DNA of 35,879 nt from Chitinophaga pinensis (GTDB lineage Bacteria; Bacteroidota; Bacteroidia; CAMBQF01). Location: positions 1 to 35,879 of the forward strand of contig CAMBQF010000014.1 of the NCBI GenBank assembly GCA_945869825.1, in the 5' to 3' direction. The notes under the pieces were generated by a model that was not told where the DNA came from, did not search any database, and saw only the letters and a program-made list of their open reading frames with translations. Positions 23,680 to 31,865 of this stretch are shown one piece after another. Numbering within the stretch: position 1 is the stretch's first letter; each line of letters opens with the position of its first letter. Made by a program: the position numbers and the translations under genes.

Positions 23680-25533
23680 TTATTCGTCTACAGGGGTTGC
23701 ACTTGTTTTATTTTCATACACAGGTAAAACCACACCTTCCATCATGCGTTTCTCCATCTCGGGGCGCTTTGTTTTACCTTTAAGGTACTTCTCAATCATA
23801 AGCGATGCGATAGGCGCTGCCCATGTTGCTCCAAAGCCTGCATTTTCTACATACACCGCTATGGCAATTTTAGGATTAGCCACAGGGCCAAAACAAATAA
23901 AGATAGAGTGGTCTTTACCATGGGGGTTTTGTGCCGTGCCTGTTTTACCTCCCAATACTACACTATCTATTTGGGCAATACGGCCGGTACCATTTGTCAT
24001 TACATTTGCCATAGCATCTACCACTACATCAAAATACTTTTTCTGCACTTTGGTATAATGCTTCTCTCCAAACTTAGGGTTGTAAACTCCAATAGGTTTA
24101 TCGCCCACCTTTTTTATAGCATGCGGAAGTATGTACCAGCCACGGTTTGCCAGTGTAGCCGTGTAGTTAGCCATTTGTAAAGGGGTAACCCCCATCTCGC
24201 CCTGGCCAATGCCCAGCGATATTACAGAAAGGGCTTTCCAACGGCCTTTGCCATACATTTTGTTGTAATACTCTGCCGACGGTACGTTACCGCGAAGTTC
24301 GTTTGGCAAGTCGGAAGGAAGTTTAGCCCCAAAGCCGAAGCTCATAATATAATCGCGCCAGGTGCGGTAACCCGCCTCTGAAGGTTTGTAATGCTCTACA
24401 ATGCTGCGGAACACATTACAGTAATAAGCGTTACACGATGTAGTGATAGAAAATTTTAAATCGACAGGGCTGGCATGTGCATGGCAACCAACGTGTACCC
24501 CACCTGCGCTAAAGCCACGGTTGCAGCTATAACGTGTATCTGGCGTAACAACACCAATCTCTTGCCCTACCAGTGCATTTGCAATTTTAAATGTAGATCC
24601 TGGTGGGTATGATGCCATAAGGGCGCGGTTAAACAACGGCTTCATGGTATCGCGCAATAGCACAACATAATTTTTAGAGCGCTCGTGGCCCACCAGTAAG
24701 TTAGGGTCGTAGGTAGGGCTTGAAACAAGGGCCAGAATTTCTCCTGTAGCTGGTTCAATAGCTACAATAGAACCTATCTTATTCCTCATCAGCTTCTCGC
24801 CATACTCTTGCAAGTCAAGGTCGATACTGGAAGTTAAATCTACCCCTGCAATGCCCAGGGTGTCAAAACGGCCATCGGCAAAGGCGGCGCGCTCGCGGTT
24901 AAATACATCTTTCTCTACGTGCCTAACTCCCCGAATACCACGAAGTGGAACCTCGTACGATTTTTCTATACCACTAAGCCCAATGTAGTCGCCCATTAAA
25001 TAGTACGAACTGTCTTTTACAATCTTCTCGCTAACCTCGCCTACGTAGCCCAACAAGTGGGCGCCTACATTTTTAGGGTAGTTACGTATGGTACGCGCCT
25101 GCACATAAAAGCCCTGAAAATCGTAAAGTTTTTCTTGCAGGGCAGCATAGGCCTTGCCCGATAATTGCCCTTCGAAAACGGCAGGTTGGTACCAGGGGTG
25201 TTTTTGCTTTTTAAGCTTGGCAAACCTGTCGTTAAAACCTTTTGTATCAATATTAATAAGCCGGCAAAGCTCTGTAGTATCGCAATCTTTAACCTGGTTG
25301 GGGATAACCATTAAATCGTATGCGGCCTGGTTGGCAACCAGCAATTTGCCTGTACGGTCATATATAACCCCGCGGGGCGGATAATCTACAATACGGCGGA
25401 TGGCATTGTTTACCGACATAATTTTGTACTTATCGTCAACAATTTGTATAAAAAACAACCTGCCTATGTAGGTTAAGCAAATAGCTACAACCAAGCCTGC
25501 AATAACATATTGGCGAGATGAAAGCTGTTTCAT
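23680..25533 (-). CDS. mrdA: Penicillin-binding protein 2, elongation transpeptidase
   Basis: Class B PBP that cross-links new peptidoglycan during elongation; 617 residues. One N-terminal anchor helix (about 10-30) is followed by the pedestal (YPPRGVIYDRTGKLLVANQAAYDL) and the transpeptidase domain. The active site is complete: SxxK PPGSTFKIAN (Ser313, Lys316), SxN SITTSCNAYY (Ser366-Asn368) and KTG GGKTGTAQNPHG near residue 540. Its ATG overlaps the mreD stop (TAATG), and rodA starts 1 nt after its own stop. This fits the fixed PBP2-RodA pairing. Confidence 0.97.
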   Translation of the reverse strand: MKQLSSRQYVIAGLVVAICLTYIGRLFFIQIVDDKYKIMSVNNAIRRIVDYPPRGVIYDRTGKLLVANQAAYDLMVIPNQVKDCDTTELCRLINIDTKGFNDRFAKLKKQKHPWYQPAVFEGQLSGKAYAALQEKLYDFQGFYVQARTIRNYPKNVGAHLLGYVGEVSEKIVKDSSYYLMGDYIGLSGIEKSYEVPLRGIRGVRHVEKDVFNRERAAFADGRFDTLGIAGVDLTSSIDLDLQEYGEKLMRNKIGSIVAIEPATGEILALVSSPTYDPNLLVGHERSKNYVVLLRDTMKPLFNRALMASYPPGSTFKIANALVGQEIGVVTPDTRYSCNRGFSAGGVHVGCHAHASPVDLKFSITTSCNAYYCNVFRSIVEHYKPSEAGYRTWRDYIMSFGFGAKLPSDLPNELRGNVPSAEYYNKMYGKGRWKALSVISLGIGQGEMGVTPLQMANYTATLANRGWYILPHAIKKVGDKPIGVYNPKFGEKHYTKVQKKYFDVVVDAMANVMTNGTGRIAQIDSVVLGGKTGTAQNPHGKDHSIFICFGPVANPKIAIAVYVENAGFGATWAAPIASLMIEKYLKGKTKRPEMEKRMMEGVVLPVYENKTSATPVDE

Positions 25534-26051
25534 TACTGGTTGGATTTTCCTTTAGAGAAAAACTGCTGGCTGATAAATATCAAAACTAAGGTAAACAACG
25601 TGCTGGCAAAAATTTTAAGCAGCATTCGTGGAAGTTCGTCAAAACGGAAAAACTCTAAGAAGAAGAGCACAAAGTGGTGCACAAATACCAATATGCCTGA
25701 GTATAGTAAGTATTTAGGCAGGCCTAAGTAACCAATGGTTGGTTTAAAGTAAAACTCGAACCCCTCGCGCGGAGAGATAAGCCTGATAATATAAGGGCGA
25801 AGCAGACCCATCCACAAACAGGCGGTGGTGTGCATACCCAGAGTATCAGAAAAAATATCCATGGTAAGGCCAGTAATAAATGCCAGTACCAGCACCATTG
25901 CCCTTGGGGTTTCAATAGGTAAAGCCAGGATAAAAAGTACATAGAGGTAGGGGTTGAGGAAACCCGAAATCTCTACCTGGTTGAGCACCAAAATCTGGAG
26001 GCCCAACAGCACTATAAAGCGAAGAATATTAAATACTATCTCAATCCCCAT
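25533..26051 (-). CDS. mreD: Rod shape-determining protein MreD
   Basis: 172-residue integral membrane protein with about five hydrophobic helices (FIVLLGLQILVLNQV, YLYVLFILALPIE, MVLVLAFITGLTMDIFSD, YLLYSGILVFVHHFVLFFLEFF, IFASTLFTLVLIFISQQFF). The LTMDIFSDTLGMHTTACL segment is typical of the family. It bridges MreC and the PBP2-RodA complex. It overlaps the mreC end by 11 bases and its stop overlaps the mrdA ATG. MreD is poorly conserved, so the call leans on the mreC-mreD-mrdA position as well as topology. Confidence 0.9.
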   Translation of the reverse strand: MGIEIVFNILRFIVLLGLQILVLNQVEISGFLNPYLYVLFILALPIETPRAMVLVLAFITGLTMDIFSDTLGMHTTACLWMGLLRPYIIRLISPREGFEFYFKPTIGYLGLPKYLLYSGILVFVHHFVLFFLEFFRFDELPRMLLKIFASTLFTLVLIFISQQFFSKGKSNQ

Positions 26052-26898
26052 TATTATCGCCTTTTTCTACGTCTTTAATTGTTTTCTGCTGTAAGCTATC
26101 ACGCTCTGAACGTGTTACATCCTTTATTACATAAACATAAGACAAGGTTGTAAAATTGGTTGAGAGTTTAACCTTGATATTATGGAACGAGTCGTTGGGT
26201 TTTTCATCTAACGATTCAACCACACCCACCATAATATCTTCAGGAAAAATATCAGAATAGCTGGTAGTAACAATGGTATCGCCTTTTACAAGCTTAACAT
26301 AAGAAGGAATATCTTTCAAGTAACCAAAATCGGGGTTTCCGCCTTCCCAAATTAATGAGCCAAAGTAGCCGCTTTTTCTTATTTTAGCACTAACCTTAAC
26401 AGCCTTGTGCAAGAATGAGAGTACCGTTGCGTAGTTTGGCGACACATCTTTTACAACACCCACAATGCCATTGGGCGATATAACCCCCATTTTAGGCTGG
26501 ATGCCTTGCAGGCTGCCTTTGTTTAGCGTGATGTAGTTGTTGCGGCGGTTAGTAGAGTTATTGATAACCTTAGCATTGGCATAGGAATACTTTTGGGCAA
26601 AGATGGTATCGTTTTTTACAAAGAACTTCTTGTCGGTAATTTCATAGGCAGCAGGTAGCATGGCACGCAGGCGGGCGTTTTCTTCAGCCAAATCGGCATT
26701 GGCCGTTTTAAGGGTAAAGTAATCGGTAATTTCAGACTGGGTTTCGTAAACCTTTCCAGAAACGGTATTTGCCGAGTTGAAATACTGGGTGTTATGATAA
26801 TTATTGTTGCTAAACAGCAATACCAGAGCACCAATTTGTAAAAACAAAAAGAGAATAAAAAACCACGAGCGTATTAAAAAATTAATGAGGTTCTTCAT
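26041..26898 (-). CDS. mreC: Rod shape-determining protein MreC
   Basis: Periplasmic scaffold of the elongasome, 285 residues. A single membrane anchor (about 10-30, SWFFILFLFLQIGALVLLF) precedes a coiled-coil (about 50-90, TQSEITDYFTLKTANADLAEENARLRAML) and the beta-rich MreC core: NSTNRRNNYITLNKGSLQGIQPKMGVISPNGIVGVVKDVSPNYATVLSFLH, with VKGDTIVTTSYSDIFPEDIMVGVV further on. The acidic C-terminal tail (KDVEKGDNNGD) is short. It starts 35 nt after mreB and overlaps mreD by 11 bases. Confidence 0.95.
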   Translation of the reverse strand: MKNLINFLIRSWFFILFLFLQIGALVLLFSNNNYHNTQYFNSANTVSGKVYETQSEITDYFTLKTANADLAEENARLRAMLPAAYEITDKKFFVKNDTIFAQKYSYANAKVINNSTNRRNNYITLNKGSLQGIQPKMGVISPNGIVGVVKDVSPNYATVLSFLHKAVKVSAKIRKSGYFGSLIWEGGNPDFGYLKDIPSYVKLVKGDTIVTTSYSDIFPEDIMVGVVESLDEKPNDSFHNIKVKLSTNFTTLSYVYVIKDVTRSERDSLQQKTIKDVEKGDNNGD

Positions 26899-26933
26899 TC
26901 TCTTTCCCTTGCTATAAAAGGCTTAGCGCCTTA

Positions 26934-27956
26934 CTATTTAATAAGGAATTGGAAATTGTCGATATTTTTAAGGGCGATGCCAGTACCGCGTGCAACAGCA
27001 CGTAGAGGATCTTCTGCCACGTGTACGGGCAGTTTGGTGCGCATAGAAATACGTTTATCTAAGCCACGAAGTAATGAGCCACCGCCGGCCATGTAGATAC
27101 CTACACGGTAAATATCGGCAGAAAGTTCAGGTGGGGTCATTTCCAGTGCTGAAAGGATTGCCGCCTCGATTTTAGAGATTGACTTATCCAAGGCATGGGC
27201 AATTTCCTGATACGAAACGTAAATCTCTTTCGGGATACCCGTCATAAGGTCGCGGCCATGTACGGCGTAATCAGGTGGTGGGTTGTCAATCTCGGTCATA
27301 GCCGCACCCACGTTTATTTTTATTTGCTCGGCCGAACGTTCACCAATTAAGATGTTGTGCTGGCGGCGCATATATTCTTCAATATCAGCAGTAAACTCGT
27401 CACCCGCAACGCGTATAGACTTATCGCACACAATGCCACCCAAGGCAATAACGGCAATCTCAGAAGTACCACCGCCAATATCGATAATCATGTTACCTAC
27501 AGGCTCGGTTACGTCTATACCCATACCAATAGCGGCTGCCATAGGTTCGTGGATAAGATACACCTCTTTAGCGCCGGCATGCTCGGCACTGTCGCGAACG
27601 GCACGTTTCTCAACCTCGGTAATACCCGAGGGGATACAGATAACCATTTTTAGCGAAGGGCTAAACCACTTCTTGCCAGAGTTAATCATCTTTATCATGC
27701 CGCGAATCATGTGCTCTGCGGCGTGGAAGTCGGCAATTACCCCATCCTTAAGCGGACGGATAGTCTTTATATTTTCGTGGGTTTTTCCATGCATTTGCAT
27801 AGCTTTTTTGCCCACGGCTATAACTTTACCCGTTGTTCGGTCAACAGCTACAATAGACGGTTCGTCTACTACAACCTTGTCGTTATGTATAATGATCGTA
27901 TTGGCTGTGCCAAGATCAATCGCAATTTCTTGCGTTAAAAAATCAAACATTCCCAT
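26934..27956 (-). CDS. mreB: Actin-like rod shape-determining protein MreB
   Basis: Bacterial actin that orients cell-wall elongation; 340 residues, standard length. Nucleotide-binding motifs are phosphate 1 EIAIDLGTANTIIIHND, phosphate 2 MIIDIGGGTSEIAVIALGG and the adenosine motif YMAGGGSLLRGLDKRIS. KMVICIPSGITEVEKRAVRDSAEHAGAKEVYLIHEPMAAAIG is characteristic. The N-terminal MGMFDFLTQ lacks a strong amphipathic helix. First gene of the eight-gene elongation and acyltransferase operon, with a -7 box 37 nt upstream. purH lies upstream in the same direction, separated by about 240 nt. Confidence 0.98.
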   Translation of the reverse strand: MGMFDFLTQEIAIDLGTANTIIIHNDKVVVDEPSIVAVDRTTGKVIAVGKKAMQMHGKTHENIKTIRPLKDGVIADFHAAEHMIRGMIKMINSGKKWFSPSLKMVICIPSGITEVEKRAVRDSAEHAGAKEVYLIHEPMAAAIGMGIDVTEPVGNMIIDIGGGTSEIAVIALGGIVCDKSIRVAGDEFTADIEEYMRRQHNILIGERSAEQIKINVGAAMTEIDNPPPDYAVHGRDLMTGIPKEIYVSYQEIAHALDKSISKIEAAILSALEMTPPELSADIYRVGIYMAGGGSLLRGLDKRISMRTKLPVHVAEDPLRAVARGTGIALKNIDNFQFLIK

Positions 27957-27993
27957 GTGCTACAACTATTGTGTAACGGTTAGATTAAACGTG

Positions 27994-28001
27994 CAAATAT
28001 A
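27994..28001 (-). promoter_or_regulatory. -7 promoter element TATATTTG of the mreB operon
   Basis: A perfect TAnnTTTG on the minus strand, 37 nt before the mreB ATG. No TTTG at the expected -33 distance. It would give the whole mre-mrdA-rodA-SGNH-MBOAT operon a leader of about 30 nt. Confidence 0.55.
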
Positions 28002-28089
28002 GTTAGCTAAATTACACGCCTGCATGTGCATTTGAAAATAACCTTTCAACTTTTTGTAAAAATTATTAACCGAGATGTGAACTATTTTT

Positions 28090-28121
28090 TCGCTAAAAGT
28101 TCGGCTTTTAGGTCTTAGCGA
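28090..28121. repeat. Two mutually exclusive hairpins between purH and mreB
   Basis: CTAAAAG-TTCGG-CTTTTAG (28093-28111) is a perfect 7-bp hairpin. TCGCTAA (28090-28096) can instead pair with TTAGCGA (28115-28121). The left arm is shared, so only one can form. There is no T-run on the minus strand, so it is not an ordinary terminator. It is part of an mre transcript only if purH reads through. Confidence 0.4.
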
Positions 28122-28195
28122 AAGCGGGCATACGCCCATTTCTATATTTTTCACAATTAATTTCTGCTATAAAAAAACAGAAACTAAGTGGTTTG

Positions 28196-29722
28196 TTAGT
28201 GTTTAAAGTGCCTATGACCGGTTGTAACCATAGCCATGCCATTATTGTTGCAATAGTCTATGCTTTCCTGGTCTTTAATGCTGCCGCCGGGTTGTATAAC
28301 GGCATGTATGCCCGCGTTGTGTGCAATTTCAACACAATCAGGAAACGGAAAAAAGGCATCAGATGCCATAACTGCACCATTTAATTCAAAGCCGAATTTT
28401 TTGGCTTTAGCAATGGCTTGCTCCAGCGCATCAACGCGCGATGTTTGCCCTGTACCCGATGCCAATAGCTGACCGCCTTTTACCAGAATGATGGCGTTGC
28501 TCTTGGTGTGTTTAACCAGTTTGTTGGCAAATAATAAATCATCAACCTCTTGCGCGGTTGGTTGTATGGTAGTAACCGGCTTAAGGTCGGCAGCGGTTTC
28601 GGTAAACGTATCAAAATCTTGTACCAAAAGGCCATTTAGCAATGTGCGTACCTGTTTTGGCTGCATAGCAAAACCATCTGTAGCTAAGATAATGCGGTTC
28701 TTTTTGCCTTTTAAAATCTCCAGTGCGTCCAATTCAAATTCAGGCGCAATTAAAATTTCGAAAAACAGCTTATCCATTTCTTGCGCGGTAGCAACATCTA
28801 TGCGCCTGTTGGTAATTAAAATACCGCCAAAGGCCGAAACAGGGTCGGCTGCAAGGGCGGCCAAATATGCCTCTTTTACAGTTGGGCGTGTAGCAACACC
28901 ACAGGCATTATTATGCTTTATGATGGCAAATGCAGTATCCTCAAAATCGCGGATAAGGGCCATAGCAGCATCGGCATCTAACAAATTGTTGTACGACAAT
29001 TCTTTACCATTCATTTGTTGAAAAACCTCATCTAACTTGCCATAAAATGCTGCCTGTTGGTGAGGGTTTTCGCCGTAACGAAGGTGTGAAGATTGGGTAT
29101 GGCTCAGCTTAAATGCATCAACTGAACTATCGCGGTTGAAATAGTTAAATATGGCACTATCGTAATGCGATGTTACATTGAAGGCGCGGGCTGCAAACAA
29201 ACGGCGGTCGGCAATATCAGTCTGCCCGTTTTTATCTTCAAGCAACGTCAACAACGGGGCGTAGTCGGCTTTAGAAGACACGATAACCACATCGTTAAAA
29301 TTTTTAGCCGCAGCGCGGATTAGCGATATGCCACCAATATCAATCTTTTCAATAATATCAGGCTCGGCAGCACCAGAAGCTACTGTAGCCTCAAAAGGGT
29401 ATAAATCAACAATAACTAAATCAATACCCGGAATTTCGTATTCTGCAATCTCGGCAATATCGCTGTTGTTGCTGCGGCGGTTTAATATGCCACCAAATAC
29501 CTTTGGGTGAAGGGTTTTAACCCGTCCACCTAAAATTGACGGGTAGCCTGTAAGGTCTTCTACCGCGGTAACGGGTATGCCCAACCCTTCTATAAACTCT
29601 TGTGTACCGCCTGTTGAGTAAAATTCTACGCCTAACTGGTGTAGTTTTTTGATGATTGGCTCAAGGCCGTCTTTGTAAAAAACAGAAACTAAGGCACGTT
29701 TAATGCTTACCGGGTGTGACAT
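28196..29722 (-). CDS. purH: Bifunctional AICAR formyltransferase / IMP cyclohydrolase
   Basis: Last two steps of IMP synthesis; 508 residues. The N-terminal IMP cyclohydrolase (MGS fold, about 1-135) has RALVSVFYKDGLEPIIKKLHQLGVEFYSTGGT and the GRVKTLHPKVFGGIL motif. The C-terminal formyltransferase has GENPHQQAAFY, AFAIIKHNNACGVATR with the catalytic Lys-His, VMASDAFFPFPDCVEIA, VIQPGGSIKDQESI and the C-terminus TTGHRHFKH. It uses 10-formyl-THF, like purN and fmt in this window. It lies upstream of mreB in the same direction, an arrangement I recall from other Bacteroidota. A -7 box lies 28 nt upstream. Confidence 0.97.
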   Translation of the reverse strand: MSHPVSIKRALVSVFYKDGLEPIIKKLHQLGVEFYSTGGTQEFIEGLGIPVTAVEDLTGYPSILGGRVKTLHPKVFGGILNRRSNNSDIAEIAEYEIPGIDLVIVDLYPFEATVASGAAEPDIIEKIDIGGISLIRAAAKNFNDVVIVSSKADYAPLLTLLEDKNGQTDIADRRLFAARAFNVTSHYDSAIFNYFNRDSSVDAFKLSHTQSSHLRYGENPHQQAAFYGKLDEVFQQMNGKELSYNNLLDADAAMALIRDFEDTAFAIIKHNNACGVATRPTVKEAYLAALAADPVSAFGGILITNRRIDVATAQEMDKLFFEILIAPEFELDALEILKGKKNRIILATDGFAMQPKQVRTLLNGLLVQDFDTFTETAADLKPVTTIQPTAQEVDDLLFANKLVKHTKSNAIILVKGGQLLASGTGQTSRVDALEQAIAKAKKFGFELNGAVMASDAFFPFPDCVEIAHNAGIHAVIQPGGSIKDQESIDYCNNNGMAMVTTGHRHFKH

Positions 29723-29750
29723 GCTGATAATGGGTGGAAATTTGAAAGAG

Positions 29751-29758
29751 CAAACTTA
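29751..29758 (-). promoter_or_regulatory. -7 promoter element TAAGTTTG of purH
   Basis: A perfect TAnnTTTG on the minus strand, 28 nt before the purH ATG. A TTTTG lies upstream with only 15 nt spacing, shorter than usual. I see no purine-riboswitch-like fold in this short leader. Confidence 0.5.
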
Positions 29759-29835
29759 GTAAATAACCTTACACAAAATTGGGTATTTATAAACAAAATT
29801 GGGTGTTAATGGCGATTTACCTGCCGACAGCTTTA

Positions 29836-29861
29836 TTACTTTTTGCTTGTCCAAAAAGTAA
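29836..29861. repeat. Dispersed hairpin repeat, copy A
   Basis: TTACTTTTTG-CTTGTC-CAAAAAGTAA, a perfect 10-bp stem with a 6-nt loop, preceded by TGCCGACAGC and followed by CCAAAAAAG. Copy B at 33349 has the same length, loop start and flanks with a compensatory stem change. The surrounding gap (29759-30152) holds no credible gene; it contains this hairpin, a GC-rich stretch (CGCCGCATCAAGTGCGGGGC), a GCAATT/AATTGC dyad and the 22-bp palindrome, together looking like one composite repeat of about 180 bp. Confidence 0.75.
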
Positions 29862-29960
29862 CCAAAAAAGACACCACGCCGCATCAAGTGCGGGGCAGGC
29901 TCAAGCAAATACACTGCAATTTTGCTCTCGCACTAGGCTAACCACACTAATTGCCTTGCA

Positions 29961-29982
29961 AATCCCGATAGCTATCGGGATT
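29961..29982. repeat. Perfect 22-bp palindrome AATCCCGATAGCTATCGGGATT
   Basis: The two 11-bp halves are exact reverse complements with no spacer. The CCCGATAGCTATCGGG core is a sequence I recall recurring in Bacteroidota intergenic DNA, but I cannot check that here. It lies within the repeat-like gap before the lipoprotein gene. Confidence 0.85.
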
Positions 29983-30152
29983 GTGTCCGCAACGGGCGTG
30001 GACTACCCACACACAATATAATAAAACAGTATATGAATGCATTTTCGCTGGATGAGCATCCTCAATCAGATAATTTGGTAATAAGCGAATTAGATAATTA
30101 AATAATGTTGTAACTTTTGGGGTAGTAGTTGGTCTTACCAAAAACTACAAAC

Positions 30153-30812
30153 ATGCAACGGTTATCCTGTTTACTAATTATTTTTGCTGTTGGCCTTTTC
30201 GCTTGCGATAGCGAACCCGACAATGATCCCACTTCAGAATCATATCTACCATTAGCTGTTGGCAACTATTGGGTTTATAAAACATACTCGACAGATTCAA
30301 ACCAATATAATCCGTTAAACCTTACTTATATTCAAGAAGACAGTATTTATGTTGACCGATTTGAGATATTGGAAGACGATACATTTTATGTTTTAAAAGG
30401 TGTACCTGCGCATATGCTAGGAGAATATAATCAAAATGGAGAGGTCTACCTCCGAGATTCTTCGGAGGTTATATTTGGTATCAATAATAAGAAAATATTC
30501 ATGCCATTTTGGGGCAATTTATACAGGAATCTATATATTGATTATGGTACAACACAAAATGGAATACCGAGCATATATCGGGAGTATATAGAACACACAC
30601 CAGATGACTCATCTATCACTACTCCTCAAAGCACTATATATTGGATTTATCAGATATCAGGTTACTATTGTACAGATTACGATACAATTTTGAATGATCC
30701 AGGAGATTGTAATAAATTATTCAGTAGATATTTTGCACAAAATGTAGGTATGGTATGCGATTATGAGGGAGATAGCCTGTATGCTTTTCTTTCAAGGTAT
30801 CATATACAATAA
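30153..30812 (+). CDS. Predicted lipoprotein, unknown function
   Basis: 219 residues from the ATG at 30153; the track start (30129) is a TTG giving eight extra residues before the signal. MQRLSCLLIIFAVGLFAC has a lipobox (LFAC) with lipidated Cys18 and an acidic DSEPDNDPTSE linker after it, which in Bacteroidota can favour surface export. The mature part is rich in Tyr, Asp and Ile, starting YLPLAVGNYWVYKTYSTDS, an opening I associate with small beta-rich lipoproteins of this phylum. Three later cysteines (CTDYDTILNDPGDC and CDYEG) may form disulfides. It is lower in GC than its neighbours and sits next to a repeat, so local gain is possible but unproven. Confidence 0.7.
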   Translation: MQRLSCLLIIFAVGLFACDSEPDNDPTSESYLPLAVGNYWVYKTYSTDSNQYNPLNLTYIQEDSIYVDRFEILEDDTFYVLKGVPAHMLGEYNQNGEVYLRDSSEVIFGINNKKIFMPFWGNLYRNLYIDYGTTQNGIPSIYREYIEHTPDDSSITTPQSTIYWIYQISGYYCTDYDTILNDPGDCNKLFSRYFAQNVGMVCDYEGDSLYAFLSRYHIQ

Positions 30813-30901
30813 TGCAATAAAGTACCATAATAGGTACAATTTGTCCATTGTAAAGGGTGTTGTTATTGCTGATATTTGCAGTGTACTTAAAACATACGGC
30901 T

Positions 30902-31774
30902 ATGAAAAAACAATTAATAATTACCGCATTTATCCTATTGGGTTTTACTGCCAATGCACAACTACTTAATATGGATTTTGAGAATTGGGACTCTACCGAT
31001 GTAGGGTACCCGCTACCCGATAACTGGGTTATTGGCCAGGGTACGGGGCAGTTTGGTATCTATAAGGATAACAATCCACAAAACGGTGCCTATGCCATGA
31101 CATTATCGCGCTGGTATTACTATACGTTTGACGATGCGGTACAATCGGCACCGGCACCCTTTAAACCGGCAGAGTTGAGCGGGCATTACCGCTACACCGA
31201 CAACCAAATAGTGCAAGGTGAAGAAGAGCCTTATAATGATACCGCACACGTATATGTATTTGCTACTAAATGGAATGTACAAAGCCAGCAAAGGGATACG
31301 CTGGGCCAAGGCAGCCTGGATTTGCACGGTGCTGAAAACTGGACATTTTTTAACTGTCCTATATACTATACCGGCAACGGGCTGCCCGATAGTGTTACCA
31401 TACTTTTGGCGCCAACGGAAAGACACTTAAACTCGCCCAACGGATTGTGTCTTGCAAGCACTGATGGATATTGCTCGTTTTTTACGGTAGATAATTTATC
31501 GCTATCGGAAACGGTTACCGATGTTGCAGAGAAGCCTGCCGATAGGTTTAAGCTTTACCCCAACCCTGCCAGTGATGAATTGTATGTTGGCACTAACAAT
31601 AACATGCAAACCTATGGTTATTTCATTTACGATGCGATGGGCAAAAGGGTTGGCAGTGGTAATTTAGGCACTGAGAACCGCCAGGTTGATATAACAGGTT
31701 TGGCTAGCGGGTTGTACACCCTGACTATATACGAAAATTACGAGGCAACAACATTGACATTTGTAAAACAGTAA
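30902..31774 (+). CDS. Secreted protein with T9SS type A sorting domain
   Basis: 290 residues from the ATG at 30902; the track start at 30857 is a GTG. The signal peptide is MKKQLIITAFILLGFTANAQ. The body (about 22-210) starts LLNMDFENWDSTDVGYPLPDNWVIGQG and runs to FFTVDNLSLSE, the pattern of a carbohydrate-binding-like jelly-roll (often called PCMD or CBM-like) in Bacteroidota secreted proteins. The last 75 residues are the type IX sorting domain: FKLYPNPASDELYV, FIYDAMGKRVGSG, ITGLASGLYTLTIYENYEATTLTFVKQ. It shares this domain type with the cargo protein at 6238 but not the body. It lies 89 nt after the lipoprotein gene and may be co-transcribed. Substrate unknown. Confidence 0.82.
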   Translation: MKKQLIITAFILLGFTANAQLLNMDFENWDSTDVGYPLPDNWVIGQGTGQFGIYKDNNPQNGAYAMTLSRWYYYTFDDAVQSAPAPFKPAELSGHYRYTDNQIVQGEEEPYNDTAHVYVFATKWNVQSQQRDTLGQGSLDLHGAENWTFFNCPIYYTGNGLPDSVTILLAPTERHLNSPNGLCLASTDGYCSFFTVDNLSLSETVTDVAEKPADRFKLYPNPASDELYVGTNNNMQTYGYFIYDAMGKRVGSGNLGTENRQVDITGLASGLYTLTIYENYEATTLTFVKQ

Positions 31775-31815
31775 CTTGCTTTCTTCTGTTTAGTTCTAAA
31801 GTTTAGTTGAGTTAC

Positions 31816-31851
31816 AACCCTATATTTGAAAGTAATTTCAGCTATAGGGTT
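31816..31851 (+). promoter_or_regulatory. 9-bp inverted repeat overlapping the -7 box of the AraC-type gene
   Basis: AACCCTATA (31816-31824) and TATAGGGTT (31843-31851) are perfect reverse complements 18 nt apart. The left arm runs into TATATTTG (31821-31828), a perfect TAnnTTTG 37 nt before the araC-type ATG. It could be an operator for autoregulation, or a weak terminator of the preceding T9SS gene (tail ATTTATTTAG). Confidence 0.5.
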
Positions 31852-31865
31852 ATTTATTTAGCAGT

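Noticed and set aside
28161-28183. TTTCTG / CAGAAA dyad after purH as a terminator
   Set aside because: Only 6 bp, with the T-run inside the loop instead of after the stem.
29779-30021. 80-aa plus-strand ORF (LLFACPKSNQKRHH)
   Set aside because: It runs through hairpin repeat copy A and the 22-bp palindrome; translations of this repeat type give spurious ORFs and there is no promoter or signal.
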